DNA of 64,000 nt, taken from contig NZ_CP007595.1 of NCBI RefSeq assembly GCF_000785535.1, forward strand, positions 930,001 to 994,000. The letters are read 5' to 3'. The notes beneath the pieces were generated by a model. The model did no database searches and was not told where the DNA came from. It worked only from the letters and a program-made list of their open reading frames with translations. The position numbers were made by a program, and so were the translations under genes. The first letter of the stretch is position 1. Every line of letters starts with the position of its first letter. This DNA is from Arthrobacter sp. PAMC 25486 (GTDB lineage: Bacteria; Actinomycetota; Actinomycetes; Actinomycetales; Micrococcaceae). Below, piece by piece: positions 40,194 through 48,402 of the stretch.

Positions 40194-41495
40194 ATGACCT
40201 GGTTGAACGTGTCAAGTGTTGAGGGCCTCATGGAGGCTGTGGCATCCGGAACGAGCCACATCGAGGTGGTGGGGACACTGCGGGGCATGCCCTCGCTGAC
40301 GCTGCCACCCGGCACGGCACTGCGCGGCGGCACCCTCAGCTTCGGAGCCAAGGGCCTGCGCCTGACCAGCGACAACTCGCTGTCCAACATCACCGTCACC
40401 ACCGCCTCCCACGAAGCCGCCATCTTGAACGACACCACCGTGGCAGGACTGGGCACGCTGTCCCTGCACAATGTCACCGCCACAGGCCAAATCTTCCTCA
40501 CCGCCGACGGCAGCGTGCGCTCCGGGCGGATAGAGGCCGACGGCGTCCACGTCACCGCAGCCGACACCCGCGGCCGTTTCCACCGGCCCACCGGCTTCGG
40601 CGTTGAGGCCCTGCAGGGCGCCTTCACCGTATGGAACCGCCAGGTGGATCCGGCTGTCAGGCTCACCGCCCGGCTGGAACACATCTCCGCCGGAAGCGCC
40701 GCCGAGCCCGTCCACGGCGGCGGCGTGTTTGTTGGCGGGCACGGCGACACTGCCGGGATGGCGGACGGCGGGAGCATCGACGTTGAACTTCTCAGCACGG
40801 TGGATGTGTTCTCCAACGGCGGCATCGCCCCGGGCACCCCCGATTTGATCAGCGGCGGCGTGTTTGTCATCAGCGGCGCGAATGTGGCGGAGGTGCGCAA
40901 CCTGGGCACCACCACCACGTATGGGCAGAACGACATGGTGCTGGACAACTGGGGCGCCGTCACCGCCTGGAATGTCCACGGTGCGGTCACGTCGTGGGGT
41001 CCCAGCGGCATCGGCTTCGTGAACTTCGGCAGCATCGGCACGCTCACCGTGGACGCACCGGTGGAGACGTTCGGCCTGGGTGCACGCGGCTTCAACGTCT
41101 ACGACGGCTCGCTCCAGGAGGCGGTGTTCGAGTCCATCACCACGCACGGCGACGGCTCGGTGGGCGTGCAGGTCAGCCGGGAGCTGCCGGCACTGACCAT
41201 CCGCGGCGACCTCCGCACGGAAGGCGGCACCGGCGAGTCCCTGGTCAAGGGTGTGCTGGTGCAGCTCTCCGCCATTGCGCTCAGCGTCAAGTCCGGCGGG
41301 CGCATCGGCACCGCCAGCATTGGCGGGGATGTGAGGACTGAGGGCGCGGCCGTGCCGGCCATGGAACTGGAAGGCACGTTGGATGCCATCACCGTGGGCG
41401 GCGTGGTCACGGCGGCGGGAGGGGTGTCCGACGTCGTCCGTTTCGATCCCGGCCTGGCCCCGGTCTTGGCGGGACTCACCATCGAGGGCCGCTGA
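40194..41495 (+). CDS. Beta-helix-like repeat protein, no signal peptide
   Basis: I do not recognise a named family. The 433-residue protein is rich in Gly, Thr, Val and Ser and runs as short beta segments separated by turns (for example LRGGTLSFGAKGLRLTSDNS, then ITVGGVVTAAGG near the end). This is typical of right-handed parallel beta-helices. No signal peptide, TM segment, LPXTG or autotransporter domain is visible, so it appears cytoplasmic. The ATG at 40194 is chosen because AGGG lies eight bases upstream; a GTG at 40185 is possible. It is monocistronic and followed by a strong terminator. Confidence 0.7.
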   Translation: MTWLNVSSVEGLMEAVASGTSHIEVVGTLRGMPSLTLPPGTALRGGTLSFGAKGLRLTSDNSLSNITVTTASHEAAILNDTTVAGLGTLSLHNVTATGQIFLTADGSVRSGRIEADGVHVTAADTRGRFHRPTGFGVEALQGAFTVWNRQVDPAVRLTARLEHISAGSAAEPVHGGGVFVGGHGDTAGMADGGSIDVELLSTVDVFSNGGIAPGTPDLISGGVFVISGANVAEVRNLGTTTTYGQNDMVLDNWGAVTAWNVHGAVTSWGPSGIGFVNFGSIGTLTVDAPVETFGLGARGFNVYDGSLQEAVFESITTHGDGSVGVQVSRELPALTIRGDLRTEGGTGESLVKGVLVQLSAIALSVKSGGRIGTASIGGDVRTEGAAVPAMELEGTLDAITVGGVVTAAGGVSDVVRFDPGLAPVLAGLTIEGR

Positions 41496-41545
41496 GGCGG
41501 CTGCCGCACCACCGGCCGGGCCCGCGGAAACTGTGTGGGCATGCG

Positions 41546-41580
41546 AAAGGCCGGCCTCCCAGACGGGAGACCGGCCTTTT
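41546..41580. terminator. Bidirectional terminator after the beta-helix gene and aspS
   Basis: AAAGGCCGGCCTCCC and GGGAGACCGGCCTTTT form a stable stem with a four-base loop and a U-run in the plus direction. Both flanking genes converge here. Confidence 0.85.
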
Positions 41581-41589
41581 CAGCGGGTG

Positions 41590-43371
41590 CTACTTGCTGT
41601 CAGCCTCAGGCTTGGCTTCGGGCTTGAAGTCCACGCCGGCTTCCTTGCGCTGCTGCGCGGTGATCGGGGCGGGCGCCTGGGTCAGCGGGTCGTAGCCGCC
41701 GCCGGACTTCGGGAAGGCGATGACGTCGCGGATGGAGTCAACACCTGCCAGCAGGGACACGGCACGGTCCCAGCCGATGGCGATTCCGCCGTGCGGCGGG
41801 GCGCCATACTTGAAGCCTTCGAGCAGGAAACCGAACTTCTCCTGGGCTTCCTCACGGGACAGGCCCATGACCTCGAAGACGCGTTCCTGCACGTCGCTGC
41901 GATGGATACGGATGGAGCCGCCACCAATTTCGTTGCCGTTGCACACGATGTCGTAGGCGTAGGCCAGGGCGCTTTCCGGGTCGGTGTCGAACGTGTCCAT
42001 GAACTCGGGCTTGGGCGAGGTGAACGCGTGGTGCACGGCCGTCCACGCTCCGGCGCCAACAGCCACGTCGCCGGAGGCAACGGCAGCGGAGGCGGGCTCG
42101 AACATGGGCGCGTCAACGATCCACACGAAAGCCCAGTCGGCCGGGTCGATCAGGCCGGTGCGGTGGCCGATCTCAACACGGGCTGCACCCAGCAGGGCGC
42201 GCGACGGCGCAACCTCGCCGGCTGCGAAGAAGATGGCGTCGCCGGGCTTGGCGCCCACGGCGTCGGCCAGGCCGGCACGCTCGGCGTCCGTCAGGTTCTT
42301 GGCAACCGGACCGGTCAGCTCGCCTTCGTCCTTAACCAGCACGTAGGCAAGGCCCTTCGCGCCGCGCTGCTTGGCCCATTCCTGCCAGGCGTCGAGCTGG
42401 CGGCGGGGCTGTGAGGCACCGCCGGGCATGACCACTGCACCCACGTAAGGTGCCTTGAACACGCCGAATTCGGTGTCCTTGAAGAACTCCGTCATCTCGG
42501 TCAGTTCCAAACCGAAGCGCAGGTCCGGCTTGTCGGAGCCGAAGCGGGCCATGGCGTCCCGGTATGTCATGCGACGGATGGGCAGCGGGATCTCAACATC
42601 GATCAGCTTCCACAGTTCCGAGACAATCTTCTCGCCCAGGGCGATGATGTCGTCCTGGTCAACGAAGGAAGCCTCAATGTCCAGCTGCGTGAATTCCGGC
42701 TGGCGATCCGCACGGAAGTCCTCATCGCGGTAGCAGCGCGCGATCTGGTAGTACTTCTCAAAGCCACCCACCTGCAGGAGCTGCTTGAACAGCTGCGGCG
42801 ACTGCGGCAGCGCGTACCAGGAACCCGGGGCCAGGCGTGCCGGGACAACAAAGTCGCGGGCGCCTTCCGGGGTGGAACGCGTCAGCGTGGGCGTCTCGAT
42901 CTCGGTGTAGCCCTGCTCGTGCAACAGGTTGCGGGCCACACGGTTCGCCTCGGAGCGCAGGCGCAGGTTGCGCTGCATGCCGGGGCGGCGCAGGTCCAGG
43001 TAGCGGTGCTTCAGGCGCGCTTCCTCACCGACTTCCACATGCTCATCCACCTGGAAGGGCAGGGGCGCTGCTTCATTAAGCACGACGACGTCATCGGCCA
43101 TGACCTCGATCTCACCTGTGGCGAGGGCCGGGTTTTCGTTGCCTTCGGGGCGGCGGGACACCGTTCCGGTGATCTGCAGGACGAACTCGTTACGCAGTGC
43201 GTGGAAGATTTCTTCCTCGCGCACCACAATCTGCGACACGCCCGAGGCGTCACGCAGGTCAAGGAAAGCAACGCCGCCATGGTCGCGGCGGCGGGCAACC
43301 CAGCCCGAGAGGGTGACGGTTTGGCCAATGTGTTCGGCCCGCAGGGAGCCCAGGTCATGTGTGCGCAGCAC
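41590..43371 (-). CDS. aspS: Aspartyl-tRNA synthetase
   Basis: AspS charges tRNA-Asp; in bacteria lacking AsnRS it may also charge tRNA-Asn. The 593-residue class IIb enzyme has the N-terminal OB-fold ([20 protein letters not shown]), motif 2 ([20 protein letters not shown]), and motif 3 ([16 protein letters not shown]). The bacterial GAD insertion domain is present. It starts with GTG or ATG context [11 protein letters not shown] and lies downstream of hisS with a 114-bp gap. Confidence 0.98.
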   Translation of the reverse strand: MLRTHDLGSLRAEHIGQTVTLSGWVARRRDHGGVAFLDLRDASGVSQIVVREEEIFHALRNEFVLQITGTVSRRPEGNENPALATGEIEVMADDVVVLNEAAPLPFQVDEHVEVGEEARLKHRYLDLRRPGMQRNLRLRSEANRVARNLLHEQGYTEIETPTLTRSTPEGARDFVVPARLAPGSWYALPQSPQLFKQLLQVGGFEKYYQIARCYRDEDFRADRQPEFTQLDIEASFVDQDDIIALGEKIVSELWKLIDVEIPLPIRRMTYRDAMARFGSDKPDLRFGLELTEMTEFFKDTEFGVFKAPYVGAVVMPGGASQPRRQLDAWQEWAKQRGAKGLAYVLVKDEGELTGPVAKNLTDAERAGLADAVGAKPGDAIFFAAGEVAPSRALLGAARVEIGHRTGLIDPADWAFVWIVDAPMFEPASAAVASGDVAVGAGAWTAVHHAFTSPKPEFMDTFDTDPESALAYAYDIVCNGNEIGGGSIRIHRSDVQERVFEVMGLSREEAQEKFGFLLEGFKYGAPPHGGIAIGWDRAVSLLAGVDSIRDVIAFPKSGGGYDPLTQAPAPITAQQRKEAGVDFKPEAKPEADSK

Positions 43372-43485
43372 AGCATTCCTTTCAATGGTGGTGTTCGGCC
43401 CGGTCCGGGCCGAAAAAGTGTTTGTCTAGAAGTTTACCGGTGATTCGTACAGACGCTCGCGCCGCTTGCGCGGCGATTCCCGAGC

Positions 43486-44832
43486 CTACGCCTTCATGAT
43501 TTGGGGGCTCAGGTCTGCAACCGGGGGCATCCAGGTGGCAGGGTCGGCCGTGACCTGGTCTCCGGAGCGGATGTCCTTGACCTGGTGGGCACCGTCCTCG
43601 TCGGTAAACCACACGTAGGGGATGCCGCGCTTGTCGGCGTACTTGATCTGCTTGCCGAACTTGTCAGCCTTCGCGGCAACCTCGGTGGCAATGCCGCGGG
43701 CACGCAGCGCTGCTGCCACGTCTTGGGCCTCGGACCAGCTGTCCTCGTCGGCGAGCGTCACCAGCACGGCGGTGGGGACGGCACGTGAGGCCTTGGCAAA
43801 TTCCTGGCTCAGGATGCGTGCCACCAGGCGGGTCACACCAATGGACAGCCCGACGCCGGGGAACTTGCGGTTGCCCTTGGACGCAAGTGCGTCGTAGCGC
43901 CCGCCGGAGCAGATGGAGCCCAGCTGCTCGTGGCCTACCAGGACTGTTTCGTAAACAGTCCCCGTGTAGTAGTCCAGGCCGCGGGCGATCGAAAGATCGG
44001 CCACTACCGAGCCGGGTGCGCTCTTCACGGCTGCGGCGATGACCTGTTCAAGCTCGTTCAGGCCTTCTTCCATGAGCTCATCGGTGACGCCCAGGGCGCG
44101 CACCTGCTCCACGAAGGAGGTGTCCTCGGTGCGGATGGAGGCCAGGGCCAGGGCCTTGGCGGCCTGCTCGTCGGTGGCGCCAAGCTCAGTCTTGAGCAGC
44201 TCCGCAACCTTCTCGGCCCCGATCTTTTCCAGCTTGTCGATGCTGCGCAGCACCCCGGCCGTGTCAGTGAGGCCGATGCCGCGGTAGAAGCCCTCGGCGA
44301 GCTTGCGGTTGTTGATGCGCAACTTGAAGGCCGGAATCGGCAGGGCGGAGAGCGCCTCGGCAATCACCAGCGCAAGTTCCACGTCGTAGCGGAACGGCAG
44401 TACGCCGTCGCCCACAACATCAATGTCAGCCTGGGTGAACTCGCGGGCACGGCCCTCCTGGGGACGCTCCCCGCGCCACACCTTCTGGATCTGGTAGCGC
44501 CGAAACGGGAAGGAAAGGTAGCCGGCATTTTCCACCACATAGCGGGCAAAGGGCACCGTCAGGTCAAAGTGGAGGGCCAGTGCATTGGGGTCGTCCTTGG
44601 CGGCGGTGGCGGCGTTTCCGTCGTCGTCCTGCAGGCGGGAGAGACCGTACACTTCCTTGTCAATCTCACCCTTGCGGAGCAGGTGGCCCACGGTTTCCAC
44701 CGCACGGGTCTCAATGGAGCTGAAGCCGTGCAGTTCAAAGGTGCGCCGCAGCGTATCCAGCACATGCTGCTCCACCAGCCGCTCCTCGGGAAGCCACTCG
44801 GGAAAACCGGACAAGGAGGCGTTGCGTGCCAT
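43486..44832 (-). CDS. hisS: Histidyl-tRNA synthetase
   Basis: HisS charges tRNA-His. Conserved features are FDLTVPFARYV, FRRYQIQKVWRGERPQ with motif 2, the HisA motifs RGLDYYTGTVYE and GGRYDALASKGN, and the C-terminal anticodon-binding domain. The ATG at 44832 is supported by GGAGAG eight bases upstream and gives 448 residues; an upstream start at 44856 lacks support. It precedes aspS on the same strand. Confidence 0.97.
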   Translation of the reverse strand: MARNASLSGFPEWLPEERLVEQHVLDTLRRTFELHGFSSIETRAVETVGHLLRKGEIDKEVYGLSRLQDDDGNAATAAKDDPNALALHFDLTVPFARYVVENAGYLSFPFRRYQIQKVWRGERPQEGRAREFTQADIDVVGDGVLPFRYDVELALVIAEALSALPIPAFKLRINNRKLAEGFYRGIGLTDTAGVLRSIDKLEKIGAEKVAELLKTELGATDEQAAKALALASIRTEDTSFVEQVRALGVTDELMEEGLNELEQVIAAAVKSAPGSVVADLSIARGLDYYTGTVYETVLVGHEQLGSICSGGRYDALASKGNRKFPGVGLSIGVTRLVARILSQEFAKASRAVPTAVLVTLADEDSWSEAQDVAAALRARGIATEVAAKADKFGKQIKYADKRGIPYVWFTDEDGAHQVKDIRSGDQVTADPATWMPPVADLSPQIMKA

Positions 44833-45062
44833 GGGTGATGCTCTCCTAACATGCACCAGATCCGTGAGGGGACTCCGGTGCGGCGGGGCGGGTAAACGTA
44901 ATGGTGCACGGTATTACGGTTCATGATCCCCGTTGTGGGGGCAACTCATGGGTAAACTGGCACCGGCTGCCATTTTATAAGGTTTGGCCGCGCACCCCTA
45001 ACCCGCCCGCCCGGCAACGCCGCGGCAGATGTACATACCGCTCAATTGAAGGAGAGGCACAG

Positions 45063-45842
45063 TTGGCTAACAGCAACAAGTCCAGCCGCGAAGCAAAGGC
45101 ACGCGTCGCACGCATGGAGGCCAACCAGACGATGCACCAAGATCAGGTGCAGCGCCGCAAGCGCGACAACCGGCTCTCCCTCATCGCCATTCTGGCCGCG
45201 GTCGCCATCGCGACGGTGCTGGCACTGACAGTGTTCTCCCCCCAGGACGACAACGCGGCCGCACCGGAGCCCTCCGCAACTGACACCGCAACTCCTGCGC
45301 CCGAGGGCACCAACAGCCCCACCGTGCCAAATGCCGACACCGCCAAGGGCAAGACGTTCTCCGGAACCCTGACTCTCAACGGCAAGCCCCTGGGCGTGCA
45401 GCTGGATGGCACCAAGGCGCCCCAGGCCGCCGCCGTATTCAAGTCCCTCGCTGACGAGGGCTTCATGACGGGCAAGACCTGCCACCGACTGACCAACTCC
45501 CCCAACTTTGGCGTGCTGCAGTGCGGCTCGCTCAAGGGCAACGGCGACGGCGATCCCACGTACCAGTGGGGCCCGGTGGAGAACACTCCGGCCGACGGGG
45601 TGTACCCGGCCGGCACCATCGCCGTGGCCCGCGGCAACAGTACCTACGCCAACGGCACACAGTTCTTCATCACCTATGAGGACACCAATCTGCCGCAGGG
45701 CGACGGCGGATACAGCATTGTTGGAAAGGTCACCAGCGGCCTCGACGTGGTGAGCGCCATTGCCAAGGGCGGGATCGAGGGCGGCACCACGGACGGTGCA
45801 CCCAAGACCAAGGTGACGATAGACTCGTTGCAGCTCAAATAA
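45063..45842 (+). CDS. Membrane-anchored cyclophilin-type peptidyl-prolyl isomerase
   Basis: This 259-residue protein has a basic cytoplasmic N terminus, a TM helix near residues 37-58 (LSLIAILAAVAIATVLALTVF), an Ala/Pro/Thr-rich linker and an extracytoplasmic cyclophilin domain from about residue 95. Family signatures include TCHRLTNSPNFGVLQCGS, ANGTQFFITYEDT and YSIVGKVTSGLDVV. The usual active-site Arg of FHR is present in CHRL. The start is TTG at 45063, with GGAGAG six bases upstream. It is divergent from hisS and corresponds to the ppiB position of mycobacteria. Confidence 0.92.
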   Translation: MANSNKSSREAKARVARMEANQTMHQDQVQRRKRDNRLSLIAILAAVAIATVLALTVFSPQDDNAAAPEPSATDTATPAPEGTNSPTVPNADTAKGKTFSGTLTLNGKPLGVQLDGTKAPQAAAVFKSLADEGFMTGKTCHRLTNSPNFGVLQCGSLKGNGDGDPTYQWGPVENTPADGVYPAGTIAVARGNSTYANGTQFFITYEDTNLPQGDGGYSIVGKVTSGLDVVSAIAKGGIEGGTTDGAPKTKVTIDSLQLK

Positions 45843-45962
45843 TTTTTCACCCGGCCTACTTCGCCGCGGGCAGCATGCCCGCAGCGTGGTGTGCACCATC
45901 GCGATCCTGGCCAGATTGTTGCAGCACCCACCAATTTCCATCTACGCGAAAGACTTTTAGCG

Positions 45963-47492
45963 GTGACACACAGTCAAGAATCCGACGAAACACTTGCCTC
46001 AACTACGCCAGCAGCTCCTGCCCCTGAGAACGCGACTGCAGCAGAGAACGCACCCGAGACGGTGAGCGAGGCTCCGGCAGAAGGCACGACGGCGGCAACT
46101 CCCGTCCCGGGCCCATCAGCCGTCCCAGCTCCCTCACCTTCCCCGGCAGCACCGTCGCCGGCCGCGTTTGCGGCCCGGCCCAAGGCCCCTGCGGCAGCAC
46201 CGGTCGCTGCCCCCGCGGCACCGGTGGCTCCCGCCGTCGACCTCGCCGAGGCAGCCAAGTTTGGCCGCGCCGAAGAGGACGGCCATGTCTTCCTGCTCCT
46301 GGACGGCGAAGAGTTCCCCGTGGGACAGTACCCGGGCGCCAGCAAGGATGAGGCGCTGAGCTACTTTGTGCGCAAGTTTGATGACATCCTCGCCCAGGTG
46401 ACCCTGCTCGAGCAGCGCGTTGAGGCCAAGGCCCCCACGACCGACATGAACAAGACCGTTGCGCACCTGCGTGAGCAGCTGGGTGAGCGCACCTCAGTTG
46501 GCGATGTCAACGCCGCCCTTGCCCGCCTGTCCGCCCTTGAGGAGAACATCAAGGCACTGGGTGCCGCTGAGCGTGCCTCGCACGACGCCGCGCGCAGCGT
46601 TGAGCTGGCGGCGCGTGAAGCAATCGTTGCCGAAGCGGAGACCATTGCCGCAGGCGATCCCACCACCATCCAGTGGAAGGTGAGCAGCGCCCGCATGAAC
46701 GAGCTCTTTGAGTTCTGGAAGCAGGCCCAGAAGTCGGGCATGCGCCTGGGTCGCGCCACGGAAGAAGGCCTGTGGAAGCGTTTCCGCAGCGCCCGCACCG
46801 TGTTTGACCGTCACCGTCGTGCATACTTCTCCCAGCTGGACAACAACAACGCTGTGGCCAAGACTGCCAAGGAGTCCTTGATCGAGGCTGCCGAAGAATT
46901 GGCTGCCTCCACCGAGTGGGGCTGGGCTGCCGGGGAATACCGCCGCCTGATGGATCAGTGGAAGAGCTCCCCGCGCGCCAGCCGCAAGGATGACGACGCC
47001 CTGTGGGCCCGTTTCCGCGGCGCCCAGGACAAGTTCTTTGCTGCCCGCCAGCTCGCCAACGACGCCCTGGATGAGGAGTTCGGCGCCAACTTGCTCGTCA
47101 AGGAAGCCCTGATCACCGAGGCCGAGGCGCTGCTGCCCATCAAGGACCTCAACGCCACCAAGAAGGCGTTGCAGTCCATCCGGGACCGGTGGGAAGAAGC
47201 CGGCAAGGTGCCCCGCAACGACATGCAGCGTGTTGAGGCGGGCCTGCGCAAGGTTGAGGAAGCTGTTCGCGCAGCCGACGAGGACAACTGGCGCCGCAGC
47301 GACCCCGAAGCCAAGGCACGCACCAGCAGCGCCCTGAACCAGCTGGAAGCGACCATCGCCGGCTTGAAGGACGACCTGGCCAAGGCCGAGAAGGCCGGGG
47401 ACGCCCGCAAGGTTGCCAAGGCCACCGAGGCACTGGCTGCCCGCGAGCTGTGGCTGGAGCAGATTCAGAAGGCTGCGGCTGACTTCTCCTAG
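45963..47492 (+). CDS. DUF349 domain protein
   Basis: This 509-residue protein has an Ala/Pro-rich disordered N terminus (about residues 10-95) followed by several DUF349 repeats. These are predicted helical hairpins such as LWARFRGAQDKFFAARQLAN and WKRFRSARTVFDRHRRAYFS. DUF349 proteins are widespread in actinobacteria and have no established function. The GTG at 45963 is chosen over 45891 on weak upstream context. The stop TAG is also the first triplet of an 81-bp repeat. Confidence 0.88.
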   Translation: MTHSQESDETLASTTPAAPAPENATAAENAPETVSEAPAEGTTAATPVPGPSAVPAPSPSPAAPSPAAFAARPKAPAAAPVAAPAAPVAPAVDLAEAAKFGRAEEDGHVFLLLDGEEFPVGQYPGASKDEALSYFVRKFDDILAQVTLLEQRVEAKAPTTDMNKTVAHLREQLGERTSVGDVNAALARLSALEENIKALGAAERASHDAARSVELAAREAIVAEAETIAAGDPTTIQWKVSSARMNELFEFWKQAQKSGMRLGRATEEGLWKRFRSARTVFDRHRRAYFSQLDNNNAVAKTAKESLIEAAEELAASTEWGWAAGEYRRLMDQWKSSPRASRKDDDALWARFRGAQDKFFAARQLANDALDEEFGANLLVKEALITEAEALLPIKDLNATKKALQSIRDRWEEAGKVPRNDMQRVEAGLRKVEEAVRAADEDNWRRSDPEAKARTSSALNQLEATIAGLKDDLAKAEKAGDARKVAKATEALAARELWLEQIQKAAADFS

Positions 47493-47570
47493 TCCCCACT
47501 CGCCGGCCCGCCAAATCGCTGACGCGATTTGGCGGGCACCTGGCAAGCGTGGCCCCACCCACGCCCTCCC
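47490..47570 (+). repeat. 81-bp dispersed repeat, copy 2 (plus), starting at a stop codon
   Basis: It begins TAGTCCCCACTCGCCGGCCC, the TAG being the DUF349 stop codon, and ends CACCCACGCCCTCCC. It contains a perfect palindrome GCCCGCCAAATCGC / GCGATTTGGCGGGC. It is 74/81 identical to the minus-strand copy at 25746-25826, and both lie just after genes in the same orientation. Confidence 0.9.
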
Positions 47571-47603
47571 AATTTCGGGATCGCTGGCGAGCCGGAAATT
47601 GGG
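47568..47603. repeat. Second inverted repeat after copy 2
   Basis: CCCAATTTC (47568-47576) and GAAATTGGG (47595-47603) form a 9-bp inverted repeat directly after the 81-bp element. Copy 1 lacks it. Confidence 0.6.
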
Positions 47604-47643
47604 GCCCTCGGGCGCGTGGGCCCCAAGTATTTAACGTATTCAT

Positions 47644-47688
47644 AAGGCCTCCGGGCCGGGTTGTCCACAATCCGGCCTGGAGGCCTTT
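47644..47688. terminator. Terminator hairpin before the AbiEi-like gene
   Basis: AAGGCCTCCGGGCCGG and CCGGCCTGGAGGCCTT form a long stem with one mismatch, followed by TTTGCTTT. It probably ends the DUF349 transcript. Confidence 0.8.
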
Positions 47689-47720
47689 TGCTTTGCCCCG
47701 GTTGGGGTCAGAGTGAAGGC

Positions 47721-48314
47721 ATGACCAACGCAACCTTTCCACCCGCTGCCATACTCGTTCCCGGCGAGCAGTTCATCCTCGCCGAATTGCATGCCATGAA
47801 GCTCGACGGGGTACTCGCCGCCGTGATTGGCGAGGCCTTCCGCTCCACCACCCAGGAGGAGACGCCGGGCCACCGTGCAGCCGCACTGGTGCACCACATT
47901 CCTGCGGCAATGGCCCCGCGCGCTGTTCTGGGCCAGCTCAGCGCCGCCTGGGTTTATGGCTGCGCTCCCCCGCCCACGGTGATTGCCTTGTTGCAGAACC
48001 ATGAGGGCAAGAGTGCTTCGCTGCCGCCCTTTAGCGGGTGCACGCTGCGCCAGGTTTACCTTTCCCCGCAAGAAGTTCTGAGCATTGGCGGGGTGCTCGT
48101 CACGAGTCCGCTGCGTACGGCACTGGACGTGGCCAGAACCGCACCCGAGGCCTTGGCCCGGGCGGTTTTGGAGGCCTTGAGCCGGGAGTCAGCCTTTCGG
48201 TGTTCGCTGGGGCGCATCAGACAGGCACTGCAGGCCGCCACCCATGTTCCGGGCAAGCTCAGGGGACTGGACCTGGTGCAGGGCATGATCGACGCGGATG
48301 CGCTACGTTCCTGA
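47721..48314 (+). CDS. AbiEi-like protein of unknown function
   Basis: This 197-residue protein has features seen in AbiEi-type antitoxin relatives: a SAAWVYGC segment near residue 75 and a SIGGVLVTSPLRTALDVART stretch near residue 135. It lacks an obvious N-terminal winged-helix domain, so it is short for that family. No AbiEii toxin is adjacent. The ATG at 47721 follows GTGAAGG. It is convergent with rel and separated from it by 88 bp. Treat the family call as tentative. Confidence 0.55.
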   Translation: MTNATFPPAAILVPGEQFILAELHAMKLDGVLAAVIGEAFRSTTQEETPGHRAAALVHHIPAAMAPRAVLGQLSAAWVYGCAPPPTVIALLQNHEGKSASLPPFSGCTLRQVYLSPQEVLSIGGVLVTSPLRTALDVARTAPEALARAVLEALSRESAFRCSLGRIRQALQAATHVPGKLRGLDLVQGMIDADALRS

Positions 48315-48402
48315 TTCAGTGGTCCAGGCCGGCCTGTGCGGACCCGCTCCTTGTGGGGCTAGCTTGCACGGGGCAGGCCTGGGTGGTCCTGGACCTTCCG
48401 GG

